From: Segetibacter sp.
GTDB taxonomy: Bacteria; Bacteroidota; Bacteroidia; Chitinophagales; Chitinophagaceae
Direction: 5' to 3'
DNA: 47,079 bases
Assembly (NCBI RefSeq): GCF_025963695.1
Contig: NZ_JAOQAH010000037.1
Location: 1-47,079, forward strand
In this document: positions 1 to 9,040 of the stretch, one piece after another
How positions within the stretch are numbered: position 1 is the stretch's first letter
Layout: the number at the start of each line of letters is the position of its first letter
Notes under the pieces: model-generated
The model's database searches: none
The model's input: only the letters and a program-made list of their open reading frames with translations
Told to the model about the DNA's origin: nothing
Program-made: the position numbers and the translations under genes

Positions 1-249
1 AATTAAAAAGGGTAAAGAAAACAATAGGTTTTCATGGCAATCATTTTAATAAAGGAGAATTATGGCAATAGAAATTAAAGAAGCTGAAATATTTCAAACC
101 TCAGTATGTAAACAACAATTTATAGTAATACGCTGCTTTAATGTAAAATTTTAAGCTTCCGGCTAAGCTTCGTTATTAACCGGGCAGCTCTTTTTAGGTT
201 ATATAAAGGATGAAAAGAACGGGCATCTACACTATGAACTAATGATTTC
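1..249. other. Left-edge intergenic stretch
   Basis: This stretch holds no recognised gene. A 30-codon reading frame at 62-154 (+) begins MAIEIKEAEIF and is preceded by AAGGAG, a rare Shine-Dalgarno-like sequence in this window. Its start faintly recalls the short MxIEIKEL opening of DUF5908 proteins, but it ends too early to be one and may be a remnant. A small AAGCTT-CCGGCT-AAGCTT inverted repeat lies at about 152-170. Nothing else was seen. Confidence 0.3.
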
Positions 250-2937
250 CTAGTCATCATCGTCATCTTTCTGCTCTTTTTTAGGAAGTGTCATTTTTTT
301 AGGATAAGGCTCATCTCCTTTGGCCGCAAACCACAAGATCCTGTTTAACAGATCATCGTTGCCGCTATCAATATGATCAAATTCGGGTGAGGCAGAGAGG
401 ATGGAATATTTTTTTGCTTTACCCTTTAATGAAGCCGTGCTTTTGTTCATTTCGTTTAAAGGAATATTATTTTTTAAAAACGTATACGGGTCTTTATTAA
501 AACTACCTGTAAAGCAATCGAACATAGGTAGCGCTGTTGCGTCGAAAAGGTTCATTGGCGGTATCCCTAAGATTTGCTCTATTGTGCGAATTATACAAGT
601 TTGATTATAATTCGTCTTAACAGTTTTTCCTAATCGGGAATAAGGGCTTAACACGAATCCCGTTGTGCGGTAAGGCGAAACATGATCCCATCCCGATTGC
701 GAATCATCTTCCGTTACAAATACAGCCGTTGAATCCCAAAAGCGGCTTTTAGTCAGTGCGTCTATAATTCTTCCTAAAGCAAGATCGTTATCTGCTACCA
801 TTGCTCTGGGGGTTGGAAAGCCTTCACGGGTACCTGATGTATGATCAGCAGGCAACGCCAGTATCATTAACTGCGGAAGCTGGTCGCCCGGCATCTTTTC
901 GTATGCACTTAGCTCCTTAATAAAATCGTCTGCCCTGAACTGGTCATTAATCCTTGCCCCTTCGTAACACGGATACGTGCTCGATAGTATTGGTCGCAGC
1001 CTTGAAATCGTAGTTTCGTTTTTAAAATCAATCGGCTTACCCTCAACATAAGACTGGTAAATATTTGTCCAGTTTGATCCGGCCGGTAACCGGGGCACAC
1101 ATGCTTCGCCATATACCCTAACAGTTTTACCATGGTCTAAAGCATTATTCCAAATAAAACCTTCTTTGTTATAAACTAAGGCATCAGCTAAAACGTGTGG
1201 ATAGCTTCTAAACCATGCGCGAACATTCTTTTCTACATAGTCTGTTACGATTGCAGCAGTTGACCAGGAGTGTCCCTCAGCAGATGATTTTCCCGATGCA
1301 TAAAAATTATCGAGCAACATAAAATCTTTTGCCAGCTGATGCTGGTTTGGGGTTATCTCGTTTCCGAAAATACAAAGCTCCTTTTTTCCATCACCTTCCA
1401 CCATATCGCCCAATACCTGGTCGTAGGTTTTGTTCTCTTTTATTATATATACTACGTGTTTAAAAACAGAGGGCTCTCCGATCCTTTCCGGAACCGGCCT
1501 TGGTGCAACTTCTTTTCGGGGTAATAGTTGTGTAATTTTTGTTCTAAACAACATATTAGCAGCTTCTACCCTTTTTGTGTAAGATGCTAACTGGCTTTTA
1601 TTGGGCAACGAAATGATAGATACAGTTGCTTCCTGCTCATGAATGGTCATTCCTTTTTTTGATGCAACCCTTGCTCCTTCACCTTCCAGGTTTGCTACAT
1701 ACAACGCATCATTCGTTAATACCAGTCCGGCTGGGTATGCTTCTGTAGGAATAAATCCTTCCACTACAGATTTTCCAATACCTGACGCAGAAACTGATGA
1801 TCCAAGTTTTACCACAGCTATCGCATTATCCATTCCATTCGATACATACAACGTAGTGCTGTTATCATTAATAGCCAGTGCATTTGGAGAATCTCCAATA
1901 TATGAGTTTGCTTCACCGCCTAACCTTACAGATATAGAATCAACTACCTTATCAGTTGCAGTGCTAATCACCGAAATGTTGTCACTGTTTCCGTTTGCCA
2001 CATACACAAAGTCCCGCTGCTTATTTGTAATAATCGCGTTCGGGTGTAGACCTACTTCGACTTCTGATTGTTTTTTACCGGTTTCAAGATCTATCACACT
2101 AACCGTACCCATGGCAGTAGCACCGGTGCGAGGGTCTATGTAAACATTTGCATAAGGCACACCCGCCGTCTCACGTAAAGCGTCGGTTGGCACAGGCCCG
2201 GCCCAATTTGTTACATACGCTTTTGAAGAAGTTAGCGCAACACCAAAAGGAGCCATTCCTGTAGGTGTTGTCCAAATAACTTTTTTATCACGCAACCTAA
2301 TCTTGGATAGCTGGCTGTTTCCATTGAGTACTACATACAAATAATTATCACCCCCTTCTTTGTTTATGGCTATGTCATTTGGCAGGGCCATTGGCGCCGG
2401 CGCCACCCCTGCAAACGGAATGGCGTCGTTTATTACCGCTTTGCTGCCATCCCAAACAGCATCTATGATAAACGAAGTTTTTGCCGAAGGGCTAGATGCG
2501 CCCCAAAAAATGTGTATTTTTCTATCTTCCTCTAAAACTTTAATTCCTGAGTACGTACTCATCAATCCCTTGTACGTTCCCTCGTAATCTAAATGAAAGA
2601 GAATGCTTTTAGTGTTAAGATCAATAAAGGCAAGCCCATACCTGTCCTCTACTGCCAGCACTTCACCACCTGGCAACAACACGCAATCAAGGCTATGATT
2701 TTCTAAAACCGGATTACCGAAGCGAATAACAGTTCCGGCAGGATCTATAAACCGGTTATAAGGCATTAGCACAGACCTGCTATCCGCTGCTAAAGTTGCA
2801 TTATCATAAGAGCTGCCGTAACCGTTATCAGTAACTACAGAAGACCTCATTACACGTGTCGATTTGCATGCAGATAAGGCCAATGCGAATGCTACGACCG
2901 AATATTTTAGAATTAATGAAAGCCTTTTATTCTTCAT
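250..2937 (-). CDS. YVTN beta-propeller / phosphoesterase-family lipoprotein
   Basis: The 895-residue protein begins with a lipoprotein signal peptide (lipobox LSAC, lipidated Cys24), so it should be membrane-anchored outside the cytoplasm. Residues about 80-460 contain YVTN-type propeller repeats (phrases such as DFVYVANGNSDNISV and TTLYVSNGMDNAIAV). From about residue 493 a phosphoesterase/alkaline-phosphatase-superfamily domain starts with HVVYIIKENKTYDQ. It continues with GHSWSTA, LPADHTSG and VTEDDSQSGWDHVS, whose Asp, His and Glu residues are the likely metal ligands. This fusion is a known Bacteroidota architecture usually annotated as bifunctional YncE family/alkaline phosphatase family protein; the substrate is unknown. 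The C-terminus ends in a run of five Asp. It is transcribed alone, with the downstream edge of the window below it. A phospholipase-C-like activity is the main alternative. Confidence 0.85.
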   Translation of the reverse strand: MKNKRLSLILKYSVVAFALALSACKSTRVMRSSVVTDNGYGSSYDNATLAADSRSVLMPYNRFIDPAGTVIRFGNPVLENHSLDCVLLPGGEVLAVEDRYGLAFIDLNTKSILFHLDYEGTYKGLMSTYSGIKVLEEDRKIHIFWGASSPSAKTSFIIDAVWDGSKAVINDAIPFAGVAPAPMALPNDIAINKEGGDNYLYVVLNGNSQLSKIRLRDKKVIWTTPTGMAPFGVALTSSKAYVTNWAGPVPTDALRETAGVPYANVYIDPRTGATAMGTVSVIDLETGKKQSEVEVGLHPNAIITNKQRDFVYVANGNSDNISVISTATDKVVDSISVRLGGEANSYIGDSPNALAINDNSTTLYVSNGMDNAIAVVKLGSSVSASGIGKSVVEGFIPTEAYPAGLVLTNDALYVANLEGEGARVASKKGMTIHEQEATVSIISLPNKSQLASYTKRVEAANMLFRTKITQLLPRKEVAPRPVPERIGEPSVFKHVVYIIKENKTYDQVLGDMVEGDGKKELCIFGNEITPNQHQLAKDFMLLDNFYASGKSSAEGHSWSTAAIVTDYVEKNVRAWFRSYPHVLADALVYNKEGFIWNNALDHGKTVRVYGEACVPRLPAGSNWTNIYQSYVEGKPIDFKNETTISRLRPILSSTYPCYEGARINDQFRADDFIKELSAYEKMPGDQLPQLMILALPADHTSGTREGFPTPRAMVADNDLALGRIIDALTKSRFWDSTAVFVTEDDSQSGWDHVSPYRTTGFVLSPYSRLGKTVKTNYNQTCIIRTIEQILGIPPMNLFDATALPMFDCFTGSFNKDPYTFLKNNIPLNEMNKSTASLKGKAKKYSILSASPEFDHIDSGNDDLLNRILWFAAKGDEPYPKKMTLPKKEQKDDDDD

Positions 2938-3037
2938 ATATTTTCAAAAATTACTTTTATTATTAATCATGTTATTATAGCCCAACCTATTAATATTGTT
3001 TATTGCTGTATTTATTATTAATAGTAAACCGCTCTTG

Positions 3038-3087
3038 GTACAAGCGCTTGTTTTCTAATGAAGCATTGTTGTGTCACTCCCTTGTAC
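3038..3087 (-). repeat. Dispersed ~50-bp element, copy 1 (TGACAC type)
   Basis: On the minus strand the copy starts GTACAAGGGAGTGACACAAC and ends GCTTGTAC, so its ends are a 7-bp inverted repeat (GTACAAG/CTTGTAC). It is intergenic between the phosphoesterase and GH16 genes. It matches the copy at 43527-43576 closely, including the ACAATG-CTCATT middle. Confidence 0.8.
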
Positions 3088-3176
3088 TTTTAGTTATTAA
3101 GCATCAAAAAGAGCGGCTATTCAAACTCAAATTCAAGGGTTATAACTTGCCTTCGTTCAATCGCTCTTTATCGCTT

Positions 3177-4022
3177 TCATCTTTGTTGATACACACGAAC
3201 ATAATCAACAATAAATTTTTGAGGTAACACTGCATCATTTAAGGTTCTTCCCCAACTGCCACCAAGTGCAAAATTCAATAACAGGTAAAAAGGCTTTCGA
3301 AAGGCATTAGTTTCACCTTCACCTGCTTTGCTAAGCGAAAAAGTATAATAAACCTTTCCATCTAACAAACATCTTATCTCGTCGTTGTTCCATTCTGCAG
3401 CATAGATATGAAAATCATTATAAGGTTGGGCAATGATGATTTTGCTTCCGCTTTGTAAGTGCTTTCTGGTTACAGGATCAGCATAGTGCATAGTACCATG
3501 AATAGCAGATGAGTCATGACCAACAAACTCCATAATATCTATCTCTCCACATAATGGCCAACCTACTTCACTCACATTATTACCAAGCATCCATATCGCC
3601 GGCCACACACCTGGCCCAGCCGGAATTTTTGCGCGAACCTCAATCTTCCCAAATTTCCACGATGCTTTCCGTTGTGTAATAAGAGCCGCTGAAGTATATA
3701 AAGCAAGGGAGTCTTTTTTTTGCCAGGCAGTACTTGTAGCATCGTAATCCTTATTTCGAAAAGTTTCTTTTTTTGCTGTAATGGTTAGCAGTCCATTTTC
3801 TACAAAAGCATTCTCTTTTCTTTTATAGGTATAATATTGTTTTTCATTATTCCTTACAAAACCATGCTCATAACCCCATTTACCAGTATCTGGCAATCCG
3901 GTATAATTAAATTCATCGCTCCAGGCGAGTTTCCAGCTTAAAGAATTTGCCTGGCCTAATACCACCGAAACGTCGAGAGTGAGCAAAAAAATAAAGAAGA
4001 TTAAACGCACAAGTACTGGCAT
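3177..4022 (-). CDS. Glycoside hydrolase family 16 (beta-glucanase/laminarinase-like)
   Basis: This is a 281-residue secreted enzyme with an N-terminal hydrophobic signal segment (VRLIFFIFLLTLDVSVVLG). The GH16 active-site signature is intact as GEIDIMEFVG near residue 160, where the two Glu are the nucleophile and acid/base and the Asp lies between them. Other family landmarks are WSDEFNYTG at the start of the fold, GPGVWPAIWMLG before the active site, HIYAAEWN, and a C-terminal FIVDYVRVYQQ strand. Known members cleave beta-1,3 or mixed beta-1,3/1,4 glucans; which glucan cannot be told here. The length is normal for a single-domain GH16 with no carbohydrate-binding module. It lies 30 nt downstream of the phosphoesterase at 4053-5312 on the same strand, so the two are probably co-transcribed. 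Confidence 0.9.
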   Translation of the reverse strand: MPVLVRLIFFIFLLTLDVSVVLGQANSLSWKLAWSDEFNYTGLPDTGKWGYEHGFVRNNEKQYYTYKRKENAFVENGLLTITAKKETFRNKDYDATSTAWQKKDSLALYTSAALITQRKASWKFGKIEVRAKIPAGPGVWPAIWMLGNNVSEVGWPLCGEIDIMEFVGHDSSAIHGTMHYADPVTRKHLQSGSKIIIAQPYNDFHIYAAEWNNDEIRCLLDGKVYYTFSLSKAGEGETNAFRKPFYLLLNFALGGSWGRTLNDAVLPQKFIVDYVRVYQQR

Positions 4023-4052
4023 AAGGCGAGTTAAAATGAATGGGTAGCCATC

Positions 4053-5312
4053 TTATTTAGATATTGTAAAATAATCTATTTTTTTACCATCCTGGTTGTA
4101 AACGTCGTAACTAATAGTGTTGCCTTCAATCGTCATGATGGCGTAGTTATACTCTTTCACTGTATTTGTAAAACTCATTGAGGCCATGTCCTTTCCACCT
4201 AAACCCTGAGGCGACCCACCGGCAGTTCCATTGGTAACGTAAACTGTTCCTGCCGGCTTTTGATACACATGATTGTCCGGTTGTGGCAATACTTCGTTAT
4301 TCCTGATTGGTTTGTGGCGCTCGTACACATGCCGATGTCCGGCGAGGCAAAGATCTACTTTATACTTATCCACTAATGGTGTAATTCTGTTTTGCCAACC
4401 CGTAACGTGGCTCCACCCAAACGAATAAAGCGGGTGGTGCATGTACAGAACAATCCATGTAATACTTTTATCTGCTCTTGCTTTTGCCAAATCGTCTTCC
4501 AGCCATCGATACTCGCGCGAGCCGGGGGCAAAAGTAAAATCCCCTGCCGCCTCTGCACCCTTAGCATGTCCTGAGCTGATTGCTACAAAGTGGGTGTTGC
4601 CGTAATTGTAAGAATAGTCAATGTTATTTGCCGGCAAATGAAGAACATCATAAAAGACTGGAAACGGCTTTTGATAGCCCTTGCTTGCCGAGTCGTTGTC
4701 AACATCGTGATTGCCTGTTACAGGCATGAAGGGGGCAAATGCATTTACAGGTTGGGTTGTTGAAAAAAGCCCTTTCCATTTCGCACCGACAGAGCCAATA
4801 TCAACAATGTCGCCCATGTGAACAGAAAATTGAATAGGATACTTTTTTAGCTGCTGCACTATTGCTGCCGTTTTTTGAAACTGTTCATTGAATTCATTAT
4901 CCTGCGTATCGCCCCACACTCCAACTACAAATTTTGATCTGCTTCCAAAAGATGGTGCGGTTCTAAAGGAAAACTGCGCGGTCCATGGGCCTCGATTAGA
5001 TCCGCATTTATAGTAATATTTGGTATTAGGTTTTAAACCTTTTAAAGTAGCCTGGTAGATGTAAATTTTTGCACTGTCGGAATATTTGCTTGTTGCAGTT
5101 TCCGTCTTCATTAGTTGCTGATGGGTACCGTATTTAATTAAGCCCTTGTTTTGACTATTGTCTGCCCAGGTAACGGTCATTGTATTTGAAGTAGCATCTT
5201 TTTTTACACTATTCCAGCTTAAATGAACTTGCTGGGGCTGCGCGAAAGTTCGTACAGAAAATAATAATGTAGCAACAATAGACAGAACAAGGAATACATT
5301 TTTCTTTATCAT
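4053..5312 (-). CDS. Purple-acid-phosphatase-like metallophosphoesterase
   Basis: The 419-residue protein has a signal peptide ending near TFAQ. A fibronectin-III-like N-terminal domain (about 25-115, with TVTWADNS and TKYYYKCGS) precedes a calcineurin-type phosphoesterase domain. The five metal-binding blocks are present: GVWGDTQD, HMGDIVDIG, TGNHDVD, MHHPLYS and LAGHRHVYER, in family order. This layout is that of purple acid phosphatases, which hydrolyse phosphomonoesters outside the cytoplasm with a dinuclear metal centre. A probable promoter -7 box (TACTTTTG on the minus strand) sits at 5421-5428, giving a leader of about 100 nt. The GH16 gene follows 30 nt downstream. Substrate specificity is not visible. 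Confidence 0.88.
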   Translation of the reverse strand: MIKKNVFLVLSIVATLLFSVRTFAQPQQVHLSWNSVKKDATSNTMTVTWADNSQNKGLIKYGTHQQLMKTETATSKYSDSAKIYIYQATLKGLKPNTKYYYKCGSNRGPWTAQFSFRTAPSFGSRSKFVVGVWGDTQDNEFNEQFQKTAAIVQQLKKYPIQFSVHMGDIVDIGSVGAKWKGLFSTTQPVNAFAPFMPVTGNHDVDNDSASKGYQKPFPVFYDVLHLPANNIDYSYNYGNTHFVAISSGHAKGAEAAGDFTFAPGSREYRWLEDDLAKARADKSITWIVLYMHHPLYSFGWSHVTGWQNRITPLVDKYKVDLCLAGHRHVYERHKPIRNNEVLPQPDNHVYQKPAGTVYVTNGTAGGSPQGLGGKDMASMSFTNTVKEYNYAIMTIEGNTISYDVYNQDGKKIDYFTISK

Positions 5313-5420
5313 ACCTTAATTAGCACTTTGATTTATAATTGATAAAATTTTTTCTATTTATCTTAATTACTTAACTATCGCTTAATGGCAAGAACTTACC
5401 TGAATAAATAGTTACTTCGC

Positions 5421-5428
5421 CAAAAGTA
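5421..5428 (-). promoter_or_regulatory. Putative -7 promoter box (TAnnTTTG)
   Basis: The minus strand reads TACTTTTG here, a perfect match to the Bacteroidota -7 consensus TAnnTTTG, upstream of the purple-acid-phosphatase-like gene. No clear TTG -33 box was found at the expected distance. Confidence 0.4.
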
Positions 5429-5574
5429 GGAAAGGCAACACAAACAAGCCGTTTTACATGGTACAGGTAGTTGCAGAACGAGATCGCGAAGCAACAGTTG
5501 CCACACTTCTCTACCTCGGCGCGTCTGCGGGAAGTTTAGGACAGATGACGAAGAACTAAAAAAAACAACGAGAA

Positions 5575-5815
5575 AACAGCTATTCTAATATTACTTCTTC
5601 CTTTAATTGGTTCTGTTATACGCGCAACGCCCGTAAAAGATAACAACAATGCACTTACAGCGTTTGCTGCCCGTAATGTATATTCTCCATTAGTATTGGT
5701 AACGGTGCCCGGTTGCTGTCCGCATGAAGTGATCACTGTACCGTAACACCTTCGAGCAGCATATTTTTCCATCCGTTACTCTACCAGTCGTATTTACCTG
5801 AGCATTACTACCCAT
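5575..5815 (-). pseudogene. Remnant of a SusC/RagA-type TonB-dependent receptor N-terminus
   Basis: Read on the minus strand, three frames together give the opening of a SusC-like receptor. First comes an export-signal end and AQVNTTGRVTDGK (from about 5815). After frameshifts comes an EGVTV-like stretch, then PGTVTNTNGEYTL, LLLSFTGV and an ending near GRSNIRI. These correspond to the carboxypeptidase-D-like regulatory domain that opens SusC/RagA proteins (GTVTD...G.YTL...SFVGY...). The plug and barrel, which would need some 900 further residues, are absent. A 78-codon frame starting MEKYAARR covers part of it but is an artefact of the shifts. Family identity is moderately secure because the motif order is retained; the gene cannot be functional. 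Confidence 0.6.
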
Positions 5816-6022
5816 TGATCATAAAGTTCAGGCAAATACTTTTTTCAAAGCAGCCCCATAATTCTCATCCTATAGCAACAAATGCAGTTATTCAGGAGAG
5901 GTTTCGAGAAGAGTGAGAAAGACTTTTTAAAATTGACTTTCCTGTTAATTATTCCATCCTATCATTTTTTAGTTTAAGTCAAATATTTATACTGGTAACT
6001 AAAACATCCTCAAGAACATTCC

Positions 6023-7963
6023 CTAAAGCTCATTTAGCAAAAAGTTTTTCATAAACAGGATGGTGGCATTTCTTTTAAAATCTACATTATTCTTTTTACG
6101 GAAGCCGTGCCCTTCGTCTTTCGCCTCCAGGTACCACACTATCGTTCCATTAGCCCGTAACTTATCCGCCATTTGTACCGATTCGGTTCGAGGAACGCGC
6201 GGATCATTTCCACCCTGAACAATAAAAAGAGGTTTTGCTATTTTTTGTGCATTGTTAACAGGAGATATTTTCTCGAAGTATGCTGCCATCGCCGTATCTC
6301 GTTCGTCGCCATACTCGACCCTTCTTAAATCGCGCCTATAACTTTCTGTATTCTTCAAAAATGTATTGAAGTTCGAAATGCCGACTATATCCACTGCACA
6401 TCTTATCCGATCATTATAATTGGCAGCCACTGCCAGCGTCACATATCCACCATAACTACCTCCCGTCACCATAATTCTGCTGGTATCAAGGTTGGGTTGT
6501 TGAGCTATCCAGTCAAGCAAAGCGCCTATATCTTTTACAGACTCTTCTCTTTTCATTCCGTTATCCGCTTTTAAAAATGTTTTACCATAACCTGATGAAC
6601 CTCTTACATTAGGATATATAATTGCTGTACCTAACTCGTTTAAATAATAATTGTTTTCACCTTGAAAAACGGGTAAAGATTGCCCTTCAGGTCCTCCATG
6701 AATGTTGATGATAACGGGTCTTTTGCCGGCAAACTTTATAGCAGGTTTATAATAAAAACCACTGATCTCTTTGCCATCAAAGCTTCTCCATTTAATCAAT
6801 TCATGAGGTCGCAGATCGGTTGGTACTATCCCCCCCATTTCACTTTCCGTCCACCGTTCTGTTTTTCCATTTGATGTTGAAATAACATATAAGTCTGCAG
6901 GGGATTGAGCGGTATTCACAGAAACCAAAAGATGCTTACCGTCTCTATGAAAAGATATATTAGCATATACGCCGGCCGGAATAGTTCTGACGAGGAAATA
7001 CTGTTGAGCGGGTGTGGTAGTATTTAGTAGATACAACTTGGTTTCGCCTGCCTCATTTGTTACAAAAGCAATTCGTTTTCCGTCTTCTGAAACATCAAAA
7101 GCTTCTACATTCCACTTGATTGCAGAAGTATAGAAAACAATATTTTTGGTTAAAAAATCCATGTAAGCAAGCCTGCTAAACTCATTGTCCTTATCTGTAA
7201 TAAAATAGATCCCGGTCCCATTTTTATTAAATTTGGCATGTCCGTAATAAACCCCCTGTTCTCCTTGTGGTGTTAATTCTTTTTTAGTACCTGTGCCTAT
7301 ATCCACCAGCCAGTAGTGCGATTCATTCGCAGATATTTTTTCGCTAACCAATAGTTGTTTATCGTCAGGCGACCAATCTAATACACCCCATCCACCACCA
7401 CTTACTTCAATCAATAATCTGTTAGTCGACGGGTTAAGTGGGTCCATAATATAAATATCACGATCTGCACCGTTTCGTGCAGTTGAGCTGTAGGCCATCA
7501 GCTTTCCTTTCCTGCTCCAAACAATGCCCCCGTTTTGCGATCGTTTTCCATCAGTTACTAATGTGATGGTTCCATCCGATAAGTTGTACCGGTAGATCTG
7601 CGAAAACTCGTCACCTCCTTTATCTTTTGTAAAAAGAAAATATTCCCCTTTAACAGGTTCATATGTTGCGTTATTAATAGGTTCGTTAAAAAAAGTAAGT
7701 TGTTTTCGTGCTCCTAGTGGCATACTCACCAAATGTAATTGAGGTACATTTCCAAATCGTGTACTTATAATCATTTCCTGGCGCCTCGGATGCCAATCAC
7801 AAAAAACAGCACTTCGAAACTCGGAATACCGTCGGGCACCCTCCGTTATGGTATCGGGGATGGCAGGAATACCGCTGGCGATAAGATTGGCCGCTGGCGA
7901 AGTTGTGTCTTGAGCAAATATTACTTGATGACTTAGCAATAAATAGATAATGAGTTTCTTCAT
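6023..7963 (-). CDS. S9 family peptidase (prolyl-oligopeptidase type)
   Basis: The 646-residue protein has a signal peptide (MKKLIIYLLLSHQVIFAQ), so it acts in the periplasm or outside. Residues about 40-380 form a WD40/TolB-like propeller (SRKGKLMAYSS, SPDDKQLLVS, SEDGKRIAFVT). The C-terminal alpha/beta-hydrolase domain carries the S9 catalytic set: nucleophile Ser in TGGSYGGYV near residue 500, Asp in VQGGNDPRVP and His in DEGHGFRK. The oxyanion region is INIHGGPEGQS. The arrangement matches the acylaminoacyl-peptidase/S9C group, which removes short peptides from N-termini. It stands alone, separated by 710 nt from the upstream-strand neighbour. Confidence 0.9.
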   Translation of the reverse strand: MKKLIIYLLLSHQVIFAQDTTSPAANLIASGIPAIPDTITEGARRYSEFRSAVFCDWHPRRQEMIISTRFGNVPQLHLVSMPLGARKQLTFFNEPINNATYEPVKGEYFLFTKDKGGDEFSQIYRYNLSDGTITLVTDGKRSQNGGIVWSRKGKLMAYSSTARNGADRDIYIMDPLNPSTNRLLIEVSGGGWGVLDWSPDDKQLLVSEKISANESHYWLVDIGTGTKKELTPQGEQGVYYGHAKFNKNGTGIYFITDKDNEFSRLAYMDFLTKNIVFYTSAIKWNVEAFDVSEDGKRIAFVTNEAGETKLYLLNTTTPAQQYFLVRTIPAGVYANISFHRDGKHLLVSVNTAQSPADLYVISTSNGKTERWTESEMGGIVPTDLRPHELIKWRSFDGKEISGFYYKPAIKFAGKRPVIINIHGGPEGQSLPVFQGENNYYLNELGTAIIYPNVRGSSGYGKTFLKADNGMKREESVKDIGALLDWIAQQPNLDTSRIMVTGGSYGGYVTLAVAANYNDRIRCAVDIVGISNFNTFLKNTESYRRDLRRVEYGDERDTAMAAYFEKISPVNNAQKIAKPLFIVQGGNDPRVPRTESVQMADKLRANGTIVWYLEAKDEGHGFRKKNNVDFKRNATILFMKNFLLNEL

Positions 7964-8300
7964 GTTTGATGTAGATAGAAGCAGGAAATAAAAAATATTT
8001 TAGTAGACCAAAAACTTTTTGAAGTGCTAAGAAAGCAATAAAATATAAGTTGATAAAAAATAGGTGAATAAACTTTTATTAACGAAGCTGTCATCTTTTT
8101 TATAACACAGCATACTTAAAGTATGATAACCCTGTAACTCGTGAAAACTGAAATATATTATGGTAAACTTGTTTTAGTTTACAGTATTTAAAACCGGACG
8201 TTAATTAAACTAGTATATAAAATAAAAACCATTATTTACATTTGCTACGTTATACAAAATCAGCGGGTTATACAAAGAAGATAATGAGGGGCAAAGTAAC
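7964..8300. other. 337-nt divergent intergenic region
   Basis: This region separates the S9 peptidase (-) and the cupin gene (+) and should carry promoters for both. The only recognisable signal is the TACATTTG box at 8237-8244. No repeat element or RNA was seen. Confidence 0.5.
8237..8244 (+). promoter_or_regulatory. Putative -7 promoter box of the cupin gene
   Basis: TACATTTG matches the Bacteroidota -7 consensus exactly and lies 57 nt before the start codon at 8301. A TTG -33 box is not obvious. Confidence 0.45.
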
Positions 8301-8912
8301 ATGAAAGACATTAGCAAGTATATTGAATCGGGGATCATAGAATCTTATGTTCTGGGAATGTCATCTCTTGATGAAATAAAGGAGGTGGAAGAACTTGCTG
8401 TTTCCTATCCTGAAGTGAAGGAAGCAATAGAGGTCTTTAGTACTTCTTTAGAGCAGGAGGCAATTGCTAATGCACTAACGCCTGATCCTATAATAAAGCC
8501 GATGCTAATGGCTACGATTGATTTTATTGGCCGCATGGAAAACGGAGAATCTCCTGCTTTTCCACCCGATTTAAATGAAAATTCAAAAATTGTCGATTAC
8601 GAAGAATGGTTAAATCGCCCCGATTTTGTTGTGCCTGCTCATTTTACCGATGTGTACGCCAGGATCATTGGTTATACTCCCGAGGTTACAACTGCAATTG
8701 TCTGGATAAAGGAATTGGCACCACAGGAAGTACATCACGACGAATACGAAAAGTTTTTGATTGTTGAAGGTACTTGCGACATTGCTATTGGTGACGATGT
8801 ATACCACCTTATGCCCGGAAGTTTCTTATCAATCCCACTTCATAAAAATCACCTGGTTAAGGTTACTTCAGATATTCCTTGTAAAGTGATTTTACAGAGA
8901 GTTGCAGCTTAG
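8301..8912 (+). CDS. Cupin protein with an anti-sigma-like N-terminal region
   Basis: The 203-residue cytoplasmic protein has two parts. Residues 1-60 (SGIIESYVLGMSSLDEIKEV, then a YPEVKEAIE phrase) resemble the helical start of RskA/anti-sigma-factor proteins, where this stretch contacts an ECF sigma factor. Residues about 105-203 form a cupin beta-barrel: HHDEYEKFLIVEGTCDI gives the first metal-binding motif and MPGSFLSIPLHKNHLV the second. The arrangement resembles ChrR-type anti-sigma factors, although the usual zinc-binding HxxxCxxC of ZAS domains is missing. No sigma factor gene is adjacent, so any partner must be encoded elsewhere. A simple metabolite-binding cupin is the alternative. 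Confidence 0.7.
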   Translation: MKDISKYIESGIIESYVLGMSSLDEIKEVEELAVSYPEVKEAIEVFSTSLEQEAIANALTPDPIIKPMLMATIDFIGRMENGESPAFPPDLNENSKIVDYEEWLNRPDFVVPAHFTDVYARIIGYTPEVTTAIVWIKELAPQEVHHDEYEKFLIVEGTCDIAIGDDVYHLMPGSFLSIPLHKNHLVKVTSDIPCKVILQRVAA

Positions 8913-9013
8913 CCACATAGTTGCATAAAACAAGTTGATTTAGAGATGGTGCCTGATGAAGTTAGGCAGCAACCGGAATAGCTTCCTTTAAAAAGCCCCC
9001 CTTTCATTTTTCC

Positions 9014-9021
9014 TACATTTG
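9014..9021 (+). promoter_or_regulatory. Putative -7 promoter box of the cystathionine beta-synthase gene
   Basis: TACATTTG, identical to the box before the cupin gene, lies 19 nt before the ATG at 9041. This implies a leader of only about a dozen nucleotides. Confidence 0.5.
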
Positions 9022-9040
9022 TAAAAAATCAAACACCTCC

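Larger units (their letters stand above)
5313..6022. other. 710-nt intergenic region with a decayed gene
   Basis: Apart from the SusC-type remnant at about 5575-5815 and the -7 box of the phosphoesterase at 5421-5428, no gene or RNA is recognised here. The part nearest the S9 peptidase (5830-6022) is AT-rich with no obvious structure. Confidence 0.5.

Noticed and set aside
1643..2143. 166-codon plus-strand frame inside the phosphoesterase gene
   Set aside because: Antisense to the propeller repeats of an intact, recognisable gene; no family resemblance.
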